Shown here piece after piece: positions 22,565-34,836 of a DNA stretch of 64,000 nt. Under the pieces are notes generated by a model. It was given only the letters and a program-made list of their open reading frames with translations, was not told the DNA's origin and did not search any database. The DNA comes from Sycobia sp. Sy_11 (Eukaryota; Arthropoda; Insecta; Hymenoptera; Epichrysomallidae), in the NCBI GenBank assembly GCA_018907035.1, contig JACCIC010000218.1:677501-741500 (forward strand). The letters run 5' to 3'. Position 1 is the stretch's first letter; each line of letters opens with the position of its first letter. A program made the translations under genes and the position numbers.

Positions 22565-24783
22565 AAAGGAAAAATTGCGTTATGGCGATTGGAGAAATAC
22601 CAATCTAGTTTCATGCCGTATTTGTTTTTCCAAAAAATCTTTCTAAAGAATGGTTTTCTTTATTAATTACTTAGTGAAATTCAGTAAATTAAAATTAACT
22701 ACATTAGATGATAATAATAAAGAAAATGTACTATAGATTTAGATGCAGAAGGTTATCCCGTATTAGGGTATATATATACATCTGGAATTGATATGCTTGA
22801 AAATACATAAATATGAGAAAAATATGTTATTTGACCGCTTTCGTAAATTAAGATATAAAGGAAAATAAACCAAATAGAGCTGTGGTATACACTCTACATA
22901 ATGTAACACTGTATATATTAAATTATATGCATCTAATGTATATAATAATATAATTGAATATTTGAAAAATACAATTATATTTATACATCGTATCAGTTGT
23001 CTACTCATACAGTCTAGGACATAATTCTTTATTATATATATTCTATGAGAATGGTCGTCAAGATTAAATAAATGAAAAATTCCGGCTTGCGAAAATTGTT
23101 TGTAAAATTCCTATTGGACAGCTATGAATATATGCAAATCGACGGATTGATTCAAAATTATTGCTCAAAACCTCAAACTTTGGATACTGAAGCTGTTCTG
23201 TAAATGACGCGATGCGCGCGATATATTGTGGCAGTCAAGATTTCCAAGCCATCGTTCCGCAAGAATCAAACGAAGAATGATTGAGTGCACGACATTGAGA
23301 AAGTCGATCGTATCAAAACGTACGGTCTCTTAAATTTGTTTCGAATTCGTGAACTTTCATAAATTATCTCTTACTTACTGCAACAATTTAGTTGTTTTGT
23401 AGTGAAAATTGTAGATATGACTGTGCACTGACAATGACATTTCAATTATTATTATTATTATTATTATACACTTTTTGATGATGTACTATATATAATGCAT
23501 CATCGAAATCATAAAAATGCACGGTTTTCTCTCGAGGCAGACCCCGGCCGTCAATTCTCCGCCGGCGTTCATTGTTTTCATTTTTATACCGCAGGAATGG
23601 AAAGAAGAGGCTAAGCACAATCAAACGGCAATCAAATATTCCGCTATATACGGCCGCGCACGTAATCATACTTATCATTGCGGCGGTAGCCGGGACTTCT
23701 TTACGACGACCGTTATTATATTTTAGTATAGTCTCCAGTCGACTCCACCGCCCGCCCCGCCCCCCTCCAGCCTGCACCCACCGCCCGCACGCGGACGCGC
23801 TCGCTCGCGCACTACGCCGCGAAATGGCCCATTTTCCTCCCTTTTGCCTCGGCGCTCGGCGAGTGAAGAACTTCTTTTATACGGGCGCGCTCGCATACGC
23901 ATACACGCGTAAAGATACATATATATACATATATATATATACAGATAAAGTTCCCTGGGCCAATTTCGTCTGCATTCACGAGAACGCAGTCCCGAACTAC
24001 CCCGACTATTGATAAAAATGGCTCTTCCGGGGAGCTTTTTTTGTCCTATACGGAGGCGCATAAAATTCTGTGTTGTGGTATACATTCAGCAGTCGCAGTT
24101 TCATAAATGGACTAAATCTAATTGTGTGTATAAAAATATATTAATTGTACCGCTTATTGAGTAAATAAATGGTTAATTATTGATTTGAACTCGCAGTTTA
24201 TGGTTTCTAAATAAAAGTTAAATGTGTACAATGCTGAGACACTAACAAAAGTGATGAATTTCAAATTTTATCCAAATTAATGGTTGTTAAATCCTTTGTT
24301 CATACCCTAAATAATTGTTTATTATAGGTTCAAGAAAAAGTAGATGACTCAATTTTAATAATTTAATTAATAAAATTAATTATAGATTAATTAAATTTAA
24401 ATTAGTCTTTTAAATGAAATTCTCTCGTAATATAAATATCATGACTTCGAATCATAATAATTAAAATGGTTTTGAAAGAAAAAGGATGAAAATCGCTTTT
24501 TTGACGATCTCACGCGAAATATAAATATATAGTCGTCGCATTTCTTACCTCTCCGGTCGGAAATCCAACTTAAACGCTCGAAGCGAAATAGGGAGATCCT
24601 CGCGCGGGCACTTGCCGGAATTATTCCTTTACCCGGATTTCCTTTTAGGTCGCATCACTCTAAAAATAAAGGGGGAAAGGGGTGGGAAATCGCTCGTATA
24701 TAACTTTTTTTGTCGAAGCCATTCCCCCGTCATTGAAATTCCTTAATGAACGCTTGTGGTCCATCTAAGGGACCGTTCCATGG

Positions 24784-24784
<1 letters not shown>

Positions 24785-24831
<47 letters not shown>
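24785..24831. repeat. (TA)n microsatellite
   Basis: About 23 TA units. Confidence 0.95.
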
Positions 24832-24832
<1 letters not shown>

Positions 24833-25022
24833 CTCGAAGATCTTCCGAGTATATATAATCGATTTTCCTCTCCCGGGATTGTCGAGATCTAGTGTGGTTA
24901 TATGTAATTTCCGATTCTCTTTCGCTCCGCGACAGTGCGTCTCCTTTCTCCACCCTTCTCACTTTCGCTCTCTCTCTCTCTCCTCTCTCTCTCTCTTTTT
25001 CTCCGGACCAGTCTCTCTACTC

Positions 25023-25024
<2 letters not shown>

Positions 25025-25068
<44 letters not shown>
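25025..25068. repeat. (TA)n microsatellite
   Basis: About 22 TA units shortly after a CT tract (24967-24995). Confidence 0.95.
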
Positions 25069-25070
<2 letters not shown>

Positions 25071-27380
25071 ATTATTGGAAATTGCATGCAAGCCCGCGGA
25101 AATACGGAGGAGGAGGAGCGCGCGTGACGAGACACGTCAAAGGAGAAACGTCAAACGCGGGTTGCTGAGAGGGACTCTACCGTGACGAAAATATGTAACG
25201 GGGAAGGAAAGATGAAGAGAGAGAAAGAGTGTGAAGGGGGAGAGTGGGAGAGAGAAGTGACCCACTCCATTCGTTCGTGGCCCGCTCTGCTTTGCCTTTT
25301 CGGGATCTTTTTCCTCTTTATATATAAAGTTTTCCCCCTCGTTCCTACTTTATATGTATATATATATATATACTTTTTGCATTTCCGCGTCGAAGGAGAC
25401 ATAAAAAAGATCGAATGGAAAATAAAGTGAGCTTGTGAATACTTTGAAACCGGAGTGATGAAATACGGTTTGACGGAGCATCGAGGACCAAGTAAAACTA
25501 ATGTTTTCATACATCGGATGTATTATTAGACATATAGACTTTATTGATATAATCTCTTCATTTGTCAGTTTTATTAGTAACTAACGATTTATATAGTATA
25601 TTGGAAGAAATATTGCACTTTCAACCTTTAAACCTCCGAAGCTTAACAAAAAAAAATAGTAATAAATCACAGAACCTTACAATTTAACACCTTTAAGGTG
25701 TTTAGGGAGATTTAGGGAGATTTTATGGTGGAAAAAGTAATTGGCTTTGTTATTTCTTCATGCAGTGTATCCAAACTTGTGTCAAATATTCCAAATATTT
25801 TTAGATAAAAACATTATTAACTTTATTTTCAATCGACATCATCGCGTTACAAAGTTTTTTTCATCTAAACCCACCGAGTAATATGTTACACACAGTATAT
25901 ATTCACTGGATTATTAGTTCCCGAGTAATCGACTGTTATAAACCCATAATGGACTTTTCTGCTTTGATCGACAATAACTTAGCTCCCTATTATCAGATAC
26001 GACACTCGTACGTGGGTAAAATTCAAGAAAATTAAATTTCTTAAATGAAACTTTTAAACGATTACATAGTTTTGTAGAAAGTTTTAAAGTCTATATTGTA
26101 GGATATTTTTTACTATATGCAAAAACTTGGAAAAAGTATATCCAGTGAATTTTCATGCTTAGATTAATCGGAAAATTTAGTGCAGAAATTGGAAGTTTTC
26201 GAAGTTTTTATACGACCATTATACATTGCGTTATTTCTTGTCCAAAATCACGGCAAATCCGCAAGTCTTTTTAATATTCCTCAATTTGCATCGCTAGATA
26301 GGAAGATTGAATTTTTTTTTTTTTTTGGTTCATACAAACACTTGAGAAAGCAGCGTCTAACGAATTATTCGTTAACCGAAATTTACCTCATCACAATTAA
26401 ATAATCGAGCTGATAATGTTTGTAAGCTGGCTCCGAAAGTAAAGTTGCTCGACAGAAGTCGAATTCGGGTGCTTCGGGCAATGTTGCAATCTGCGCGCGA
26501 ACTACGGAGCAACAACCGCTGCTACACCGAGGATTTGCCCTATAAGCGGAAAATGACAATCTGGCTCGCAAAAAGTACAACAAGAGTCAAAGGGATGTAT
26601 TATAGTTTTTCAACAGATCGACTATTTACTGTATATGGAAATTGACAAAGGTTATGAAAATTGAAAATACACGTTTCAAACTGATTAACATACATTTCCA
26701 AACAGATTTAATAATAAAACTAACGAACGTGTCGATTCGTTTTTACAATTATTTTTATCAACTGATATAAGTACGATGAGAGTCCGAGCTATTCATCTTC
26801 GTATCATCATCACCGAAGTATCTCAAACATAAAATCCGGCATATTAAAATCAACATTATTTTTGATAGTAAAAGAACAACCCGACTGTTATTATACTTAT
26901 ATTAATTTATAAAAAGCCCGCAAGACCATAAAAACATTTATGAATTCGCTTTATTTACATATCAGCCGACGCATAAATAGAATTTTCAATTTAATAATAA
27001 ACTTTTCATTATAGCAAAAATACCCGTATCATTATCATAATTGAATGAAAAAAAAGAACTGATTAAGAAAAATTTACGATACAGCGCTTGTATATACAAG
27101 TGACGGGTAAATTTTCCTTGCGTACATGAACTCAGACAGGCACACACACACACGTATACCCATTTATATCTACTTACATAACGCCTCTCGAAAAGAGCAT
27201 AATTTATATTTACATAAGTAGAAAAAGTGATGGTATTTAAATTTTTAACAGACCATAATTATTAACGATATAATTATTAATCTTTAAAGCTAATGCGTTG
27301 CGCCCTCTTAAAGAAAATGCATTAAAAACCGTCGGATAACAACTCCCACCAGTGACATGTGAATTCTTTGAAAAATCTCC

Positions 27381-27382
<2 letters not shown>

Positions 27383-27436
<54 letters not shown>
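27383..27436. repeat. (TA)n microsatellite
   Basis: About 27 TA units. Confidence 0.95.
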
Positions 27437-27438
<2 letters not shown>

Positions 27439-28205
27439 TTCAGGGTGGTGATGATACAGAATGTGTTTATATTATGCACATAGAGGCTATACCATAACCT
27501 AATTCGTGTACCCGATGCAATATCAATATATATATATATTCGAGAGTCGGTGAGATTATTATTATACACCTGTACAGCCAGCCGACCCGCGCATTTTTTA
27601 GTCATATTATCCTCGCATTGACCGTATTCCACAGATCACGCTCCAATAATACATGCACCGTCGAGAGACCCGCGATGATTAAATTCACATCACATTTATA
27701 AATTATCCTTTAATATGCCTGACGACGGGCGGTTTTTTGCCGGCTCGCCTCTGGTCTCTCATCTCCCGCGTAACTTATGCAATCCGCGAGCTCGAGCGCG
27801 CTCTCACGTATACACTTTCATCCGATTACATATTCCGGTATAATAAATTAATAAACTATTATATATATATATCGCTTAACGCGATCCCATGCAGCCGAAC
27901 GCGTCGATTGGACGTTACAAGAAATTGGCGATGCCTGCACACACACAGACATACGCTTTATATATATATCTGCTCGTACGCGGACGAAATGCAAACCGGA
28001 CTCCGATACATGTACATATATATTGCGGAAGTGAAAGCGATCGTGCAGTACAATATATATCCTACAGACACGCACACACACACACACATCATTGGAATAG
28101 TTTTCCTCCTCTCCGAAACGATTTTCTACCATCACAGAGGCTCGATCGCAAAATTTCTCTGATATATTATGCGACGCAAGGGATCGAGCTATACAGCAGC
28201 TCTTT

Positions 28206-28209
<4 letters not shown>

Positions 28210-28249
<40 letters not shown>

Positions 28250-28268
28250 GTGTGTGTGTGTGTGTGTA
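28210..28268. repeat. (GT)n microsatellite
   Basis: About 29 GT units with a single CT break near 28246. Confidence 0.95.
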
Positions 28269-28999
28269 TGATATAAGATATGAGAAAATTCATAAATCGC
28301 GCGGGGAAACCATGGATGAAAATTGTTGCCCGACCGGCGGTGCGCCCGTACTCTGCCTGCGCGCAGGCGACCAGCGGCATGGGAAACATCGTCGCTTACT
28401 GCCGGCGGTAATATAGAGACTGACATTACTGGTGAACTTGAGGTGTACGCGTGCGCGTGCGCGCGGCATCTGTCGTTTCCGTATCGAGATAGCGACGCGC
28501 GCGCGCGCATGAATGCGCGCAAAAGATCGGTATTTTACCGGTGAGATGTGCGCGTATAGCACTACTCTGGGCAACTACGCCCTAACGCAATAACGAATAT
28601 GATACTTTATGTACGTTTAAAATTCGGTTAACGTTTCCTTACCACGTTAATTTATATACCGCGGACCGAAAAGTTGCAATACTCTAATATAATTCAAACC
28701 TCCATTGTAAATGGAGGGCTAACGGCTGAGTAATAAATACTCAAATACAATAATAATAAGAGGAGATTTCTTTATCAGAAAAATATCAAATATTGCTCCA
28801 ACGATTTATATGAAATATATCGTCGAATTATCTCCTTAAAAATCATTGAATCGTTTGAAAAATTGCTAATGGCTTATGCGGATATTGAAAATATTCAAAA
28901 ACATCGCTGCGTTCAGTACCAACGGAGTAATTATTAGGTAATATTTAAATAGTTTACTATCTCCATTCTTGTGCGCCTATAACGGGAAGCTGGAGTCAA

Positions 29000-29082
29000 G
29001 TCAGGATGGCCGAGCGGTCTAAGGCGCTGCGCTCAGGTCGCAGTCCACTCTGTGGGCGTGGGTTCGAATCCCACTTCTGACA
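29000..29082 (+). tRNA. tRNA-Leu (anticodon CAG)
   Basis: An 83-nt cytosolic leucine tRNA that decodes CTG. The acceptor stem GTCAGGA / TTCTGAC has one G-T pair and discriminator A. The D arm carries the A-box TGGCCGAGCGGTCTAAGG. The anticodon stem CTGCG/CGCAG encloses loop CTCAGGT with anticodon CAG at 29034-29036. A long class II variable arm follows. The T arm GTGGGTTCGAATCCCAC is the B-box. There is no intron, as usual for this isoacceptor. CCA is not encoded, as expected for a eukaryotic nuclear gene. It stands alone, transcribed by Pol III from its internal promoter. The intact arms argue against a pseudogene. Confidence 0.97.
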
Positions 29083-29086
29083 TAAC

Positions 29087-29092
29087 TTTTTT
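29087..29092 (+). terminator. Pol III terminator of the tRNA-Leu gene
   Basis: Six T residues beginning five bases after the tRNA 3' end. Confidence 0.85.
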
Positions 29093-30239
29093 GACAATCT
29101 TCGGACATCTTACTTAAGTTCATTATTATTATTTTTAGTATATGTATGTAATATTACGTGAAAAAAATTTGCAATTAAGTACGAAATTCGTTTAAAAAAA
29201 ATAGATGATTCGTGATAATATTTTCTAAATATATTGAGTTAATGAGTTTTAACATAATATGCTCTAATTATATAATGATAAATTAATTATAATAAATAAT
29301 AAAAGTCAAATAACAAATTAAGATAAAAGTTAAATATCACATAAGTAAATAAAAAATAATGTTCTTTTTAACTTACTTAATAATATGATTTTTGTAGAAC
29401 AACAATATTTACTTCCATATATTTAATTAGGTACACCAATTTTCTTAAGAAAGCAAAAAAAACGCTTCAGTTTTGTCATCCGTACTAGATCAAATTTCGC
29501 TAGTATAATTCAAATTATAATTATATAATTAAAAATGTTAGTGATATTAGTTAATTATTTTAGTTTGTGCGTTGTTATAATATTGTTTCAAAAAACAATT
29601 ATTTATCAATTATTACAAATGTTCGGTTACGAAATGTTATTATGAAAATTGTCTTTTTTAATTTGTAGTATTTAATTTCATTCAAAAAAAATCCTTAGAA
29701 AATTTGTGTATGGGAAATTTCAGAAAAGGAATTTATTTTCATTTTAGATTTTTTATGAAATTTCTTATTTTTATATTTCACCGTCTAATTAGAGATCTTG
29801 CATTTTTACTTCAAATATATGAAATTTGGGCACCGAGTCGAGTTTAATAATCTCAATACTTATTTCGTTAGTATGTATATAATTAATTATGGAGAATGAA
29901 ATTGCGAAATTATTATTAAGTAAAGTATCTTGAATAATTACATACGCAGACCCTTAATAATTGCAGATACAGCTGGTCAGAAATAACGTAAGTATAGCTG
30001 TAATTATACCTGTATTAAAACGGTCTTTTATAGTTAAATACCAGTTTTCAAAACCAAAATTTTCAGAAATTTTCTAACTTTACCGATATCAGATCTATTA
30101 CTTATCCTTTATTTCGCTTAAGAATTTTATTTGAAAAAATCACTGAACGAATAATGTTTTTGTTTTATTTAAATGAATTGAAAATTACACGATTCAATTT
30201 TCAATTGTACGTTTCGTAGTTTAATAAGGTGTGTCCGTG
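29093..30239. other. AT-rich spacer
   Basis: More than 70% A+T by eye, many short A and T runs, no long microsatellite and no open frame. Nothing else is seen. Confidence 0.6.
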
Positions 30240-31310
30240 GTTTAAATAATTTTTTATGGATTTAAGTTTTGTGTCAAGTGGATCGACTTGGGTTAGTGTT
30301 AATTTTTGTGAATCATTGCTATTTGTGTGTTGATTTATATCTAGTACTTCATTTTTACATCAGCGTCTTTTCTGTTTTTCTTACTTGTATTTTTTTTCTA
30401 TATTATTAGTTTTTGTTTCTTTTTTGGTTGCATGTTCATCGCTTTGAGATTCGTTTGAGCTTATCACAGAGTGAGTTCTTGATTTTTCTTGATTCAATGT
30501 TTCAGATAATGATAAATTGGGTGCGATATCTGCTGCCTTTATTTCTATTAGATTTTTGACTGTATATTTATCCGTAGGGCTTACATTATTGATGTCATTA
30601 ATGTGTTTACTATTTGTTTTGTTCATTCTATTGTTGATTTCACTGATGTGTAGTAGTGTTCGGGGAGCTACTGCAATTTCTCGCCAAGTGTCCTTCTATA
30701 TTACATATAAAGCATTTTAATACTTCTGTACTTGCAAATATGTAGTAGTCCATGTTATTGAAATTTATTCTGAAGACTTCTGGAATGTTTCCGACATCTC
30801 CCGGTTTCACATAAATTTGTCGTCTAAAATTTTCGACGTTGCTATATCCTTCTTTGCTGATGCCGGCTCGTAACGTTGTAATAATCGATACAGGTTTTAC
30901 TCGGAGCTCCATGAGTACGTTTTCGAGTGCGAAATTTCGAAGTTCTGTCGGAATGCTAGAAAATATGATCCTTTTATTGCGAGAGATAAGCGGTCTAAGA
31001 TTTACTTGTTTATCGTTAATTGTTATACAATTTTGATTTGTTGTTATCACACTCACAAGTTCTTTGCTGTCTACATACACACATATTCGATTATTAGAAA
31101 TTCTAGAAGCACTTAACACATTTTTTTTCCCGCTAAGTTTCCGATGGCACATATGTAGTCGTTTAGATTTAAATCATCAACACAGTCAAGTATTATTCCT
31201 TGTTCTCTTTTAACTGATGCTGCCGTTGCATAACTACCGTTACTTGGTATGTCTATTTTAAACGTAGGAATCGTTGATTGTGTTCGTCCCCCTGATTGTG
31301 AAGCCATGAC
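30240..31310 (-). mobile_element. non-LTR retrotransposon (Jockey/I-like) fragment with ORF1
   Basis: The remnant consists of a gag-like ORF1 on the minus strand. The reading continues in pieces beyond the last open stretch to about 30240 (for example a QVDPLDTKLKS-like segment read between about 30240 and 30300). No endonuclease or reverse transcriptase follows at lower coordinates, so the element is broken at its 3' side, the opposite of the usual 5' truncation of LINEs. The sequence upstream of the ORF1 start (31310-31500) may be its 5' untranslated promoter, but its limit is not visible. Confidence 0.7.
30381..31307 (-). pseudogene. LINE ORF1 (gag-like RNA-binding protein with CCHC zinc knuckle), frameshifted
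   Basis: Three overlapping open pieces form one protein: MASQSGG... (31307-31113), a 170-residue middle piece (31152-30640) and a Lys/Ser/Glu-rich tail (30626-30381). The middle piece ends in one knuckle, C-X2-C-X4-H-X4-C (CFICNIEGHLARNC, 30714-30673), preceded by an RRM-like or gag-like stretch (IIFSSIPTELRN ... VFRINFNNMDYYIF) typical of Jockey/I-clade ORF1. Pieces 1 and 2 overlap at an A8 run (31128-31121), where GGKKMC stops and GKKNVLSAS continues. Pieces 2 and 3 are shifted near 30645. ORF1 normally coats the LINE RNA; this copy cannot make it without frame changes. Confidence 0.72.
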
Positions 31311-33040
31311 GGCTCACTACGGTAAACTATGTATCGGGCTACTCTAATATTGAAGTACTTGTATATAAACAAAGCAGTAAGATTTCCACGTATTGCACGG
31401 AGCGTTTGGGAACACGTCCAGTCACTACGAGTCTTGAGCGAAGACTGCAATAATTTATCACATGATTTACGAAGTGTCAATTTATCAGATGATTTAAGAT
31501 TTTCCTTCCATTGAAATACATCGTCAACAAAAAAAATAATAAGAATAATAAATGATTTGAAATATATAATCTATGCTATCAAATTATTCATTAAACGAGC
31601 TTATTTTTAGGAAACGTATTGTTTTTTTATGTATAACCCTTATCAAACCATAAAAATGAGCTATTAATTATAACAAATAATATAATACAGTGTATTGTGT
31701 GTCATTTTAAATATACAACGTCACAATAGTTGCTCATATTCTGTGCGAGCGTGCATGTGATTCTTATAATTAATTAATTCATTCCTTGTTACTTAGCTGT
31801 CGGTCGTTTCAATATGTTTTGCAAAATGAATGTATAAATATTACGATCGGTAAACAACAAATGATAATAAGACTTAGAAATAGCATCGAACGATTCAATG
31901 GTCGAATTATCATTGAAAGACAATTAGTAAATGAATAAAGCAGAGTAGACTTGTATACCACGTTTCTAGGCTTCTTGTCCAATAACGGAAGATAATCGCC
32001 GTATAGAAAAAGTTAACGTTACTGAGATTTGCGCCGAATTTAGCTTCTTCTCTTGGTATTGTTGTAGATTTTAGTGTATTGGCGACTGCAACCAAATATA
32101 TCAATAATCTTAAAATTGAAGGTATCGAATGCATTAGTTAAAAAATGTATAAATTTATGAAATCTCGGTACTACTTTGATTTTGTAATAATTTTTCCAGT
32201 GAATTCGGTTACATTGAATTTGTATAATTATAGATTTCTCCATAACCTTCTTCAAATGAATGGTATTTTCAGTAACGTGCCGTTAAACGATTAATTACGT
32301 TTAAAATGATAATAACACTTATTTTCCTGCAATACTGCTCTTATACGTACATATACTTATCGCCAGAAATTTATTTAAAGAAAGACATATTATTTTGAAA
32401 TCGTCGACAAAAGTCAATAAAACAGTTAAGATATTTTACACAAAATTATATTTAAAAAAACACCTTTTTTTACTGAAAAAATAGTCAACATAATTATGAA
32501 TAAGACGACTTTGTTTTATTATTAATACTATTGTTGTGTAAGATATACAGTTGTAAAAATACTATTTAACGAGTGAATACAATGAGTAAATATTGGTTAT
32601 CTACATACATTAACGCTCACAATATCTTTTAAGCGAAACTTCTTTCACACTTTTTTATCCACATATATACACAAACACGCATATATAAATTAGATTCTCC
32701 GATGAACAGGGCAAAGGCTTTTCACCAGTTTCACCTTGGTCGGGTAATTGATACGAAATTCGCGCGGGTCCCTCGCAAACGCTGGATTTTGAAATACAAA
32801 GCCGGCCAATCTGAATATTCATGCATAGGGGCTCGAAACAAGCGTTGTGAAGGGGATTGAATCGCGTAGGCCTTCTTGTGTACCCATAACTTCGACCTTT
32901 GTCTGGTTCAGCAATACACGACAATCGGTGCGCCGTGTCTTCGCGCGGTCTTTGAAATGTTAATGTATAAGCGCTCGATGCTCATTCTTATTGTCATACG
33001 AGGCTTTTCGCAGAGTATGCAAATACGCGACAGAAAATGT

Positions 33041-33092
<52 letters not shown>

Positions 33093-33590
33093 ATTTCTGA
33101 AAAGTTAATACGCCAGATGACTTACCATATCAATAGAGTTGAATTCAATAAACGTAACTCGGTATGCAGAAAAATTGTACGAACTCGAATGCTGCCAACG
33201 GTGAAGAATAATTTCGTAAAGTGCAGCAACACCTATACAGGTGGAAATGATCCTATTTATGCTAACTACAGTCTGAGCATTGAATGTAAATGTTCGGGAA
33301 AATTACAATAGCAGGACAATTTGTGTACTTGAAAGTCGGTTCGCTGCGCATGATAATATAATTTCGAAAATTTATATAACGTTATAATATCGCATACTAT
33401 ATTGATGTAAATTAAAATAATTTGTTGTATACTTGTTTTTTGTTTTTAATTAATCACGAAGACGATGTAGTTAGATTTATAAATTATAGGAAAGACATAA
33501 TTAATAATTGAATATTTTAAATGTGAAAATAACTCTAATAATAAGAATACGTCAGTTATAGCGTAATAATTAAATATATATATATATATA
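31311..33590. other. intergenic stretch without a recognisable gene
   Basis: AT-rich, containing one long TA array (33044-33089) and a short one (33574-33590) that directly abuts the RTE-like copy 2. Short open frames show no family resemblance. Confidence 0.6.
33044..33089. repeat. (TA)n microsatellite
   Basis: About 23 TA units. Confidence 0.95.
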
Positions 33591-33800
33591 CTAGCATCCC
33601 CCGTCTCGGATTCGCCTGAGATAATAATTTAACCGATTTCATAAATAATTCCATAGTATCTAAGTAAAAAGTACTCTATATATAAAAGTCTATGTTTCTA
33701 TAAATAATTGACCGTAATTTACCTCTCGTCGCTTCTGTATAAAAAGCTGCTTTAATGTAGCATCCACCTGAAAAAGTTGATATTTTGTCGACCATTTTAT

Positions 33801-33803
<3 letters not shown>

Positions 33804-33859
<56 letters not shown>
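33804..33859. repeat. (TA)n array grown inside RTE-like copy 2
   Basis: About 28 TA units at the point where copy 1 reads CAATATTTTACGG (about 6168-6180). Confidence 0.95.
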
Positions 33860-33864
<5 letters not shown>

Positions 33865-33984
33865 GGACTATAGGACATATCTCGGGACGACTGCAACAGA
33901 GATTTTTGTATTGGGGAGGTAGAATACAGTATCCAGGTATCCCAGGACGACTCTTACTGGGAGTGTGCGTGTTCGAATGATAGA

Positions 33985-34312
33985 ATACGAATCTCATCAT
34001 AGAAGTTGTCTCGTCATACCTGGACATTATTTCCCAACTATACAGGCAATTCCCCTCCGATATACCTGAACATCGTTTTCTATCAACTAAACACGATAGT
34101 CCCAGTAGAAGTCGTCCCGAGAAAGCTAGCATCGCTTCCTAACGACTAAACACAATACTCCCCGTAGAAGTCGTTCAGAAAGATCAAGATATCGTATTTT
34201 ACCGTCCCAACACGAATCTTCCCATAGAAGTTGGTTTTCTCATACCTGGACGTCGTTTTCTATGAACTGAATACAATATTCCCCGTAGAAATCGCCCAGA
34301 GACAACTGAACA
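33985..34312 (+). repeat. degenerate minisatellite, unit about 59-60 bp, inside RTE-like copy 2
   Basis: The words CCC(A/C)(G/A)TAGAAGTCG start units near 33993, 34101, 34160, 34219 and 34280. Between them lie variants of CATCGTTTTCTATCAACTAA and ACACAATACT. The 33993-34101 distance is about double or a decayed spacer. Copy 1 lacks it. Confidence 0.65.
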
Positions 34313-34332
34313 TATAAGAGAAGGAGAAAGAA

Positions 34333-34335
<3 letters not shown>

Positions 34336-34377
<42 letters not shown>
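34336..34377. repeat. (GA)n microsatellite
   Basis: About 20 GA units; copy 1 of the element has only scattered GACAGAGAGA at the equivalent place. Confidence 0.95.
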
Positions 34378-34380
<3 letters not shown>

Positions 34381-34575
34381 TAAAATTTACAAAAATCAAA
34401 AGATATTCATAAGGTGTAAGGGTAGTCTCAGATTAACCTGAAGAACAAAAAGGTAATACCGACTAACGACACACCTTTAGGATACGAATCCCAAAGTTGG
34501 ATATGAACATTCGTTTGAGCTGGCTGGTATGAATACTTTAACCGAACTACTTTGTGTTAATGTACGTGATTCAAG

Positions 34576-34589
34576 ACGCCACCTAGTGG
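34576..34589 (-). promoter_or_regulatory. CTCF-like motif inside RTE-like copy 2
   Basis: The minus strand reads CCACTAGGTGGCGT, agreeing with the CTCF core CCASYAGRKGGCRS at 13 of 14 positions. Copy 1 has CCACTAGGTGATGT at 6543-6556, with the GGC decayed. The match is direct; binding is inference. Confidence 0.4.
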
Positions 34590-34797
34590 CCGCTGGTGGA
34601 ACTGATTGTTAAAACCATTAACTTAATTTATTGTTGAAAGTAAAATGATTTTCAATAAAAAACATAGCCCATGTCCTTCCCAAGATAATATAGAATCCAT
34701 ATTCAGAAACAGTCAAATTTCAGAACAATCGGTTCAGAATTTTTTTCGGTTATTGTGTACAAACAAAAACACGCCTTGACTTTATAAATTAGTATGA

Positions 34798-34836
34798 AGT
34801 ATGATATGATATGATGATATGATATGATATGATACG
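34798..34836. repeat. (ATGAT)n tail of RTE-like copy 2
   Basis: About seven imperfect ATGAT units after TTAGTATGAAGT. Confidence 0.85.

Larger units (their letters stand above)
19801..28999. other. intergenic stretch without a recognisable gene
   Basis: Mostly AT-rich DNA with CpG-rich islands near 23700-24050 and 28280-28560. Microsatellites, besides those listed separately: ATT at 23445-23467, CT at 24967-24995, TA/GTAT at 25348-25372, T15 at 26322-26336 and CA at 28069-28089. A hairpin with an 8-bp stem and 3-base loop (CCTCCATT / AATGGAGG) lies at 28699-28717, and an AACACCTT / AAGGTGTT hairpin at 25686-25702. No open frame here resembles a protein family. Confidence 0.6.
33591..34836 (+). 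mobile_element. RTE-like non-autonomous retroelement, copy 2
   Basis: Begins CTAGCATCCCCCGTCTCGG and ends with the same 3' block as copy 1 (CAATCGGTTCAG ... TTTATAAATTAGTATGA) and an (ATGAT)n tail at 34798-34836. Shared internal landmarks in order are GATAATAATTTAACCGATTT, the CTTCTGTATAAAAA block, CCATTTTATACAATA, GGACGACTGC, AAGGTGT, and CACCTAGTGGCCG. It is about 400 bp longer than copy 1 because of an internal minisatellite (33985-34312), a grown TA array (33804-33859) and a GA array (34336-34377). No coding capacity. Confidence 0.68.

Noticed and set aside
28189..28522. Thr-His and Val-Cys runs (also at 44563-44784, 42966-43211)
   Set aside because: They are CA/GT arrays read in frame.
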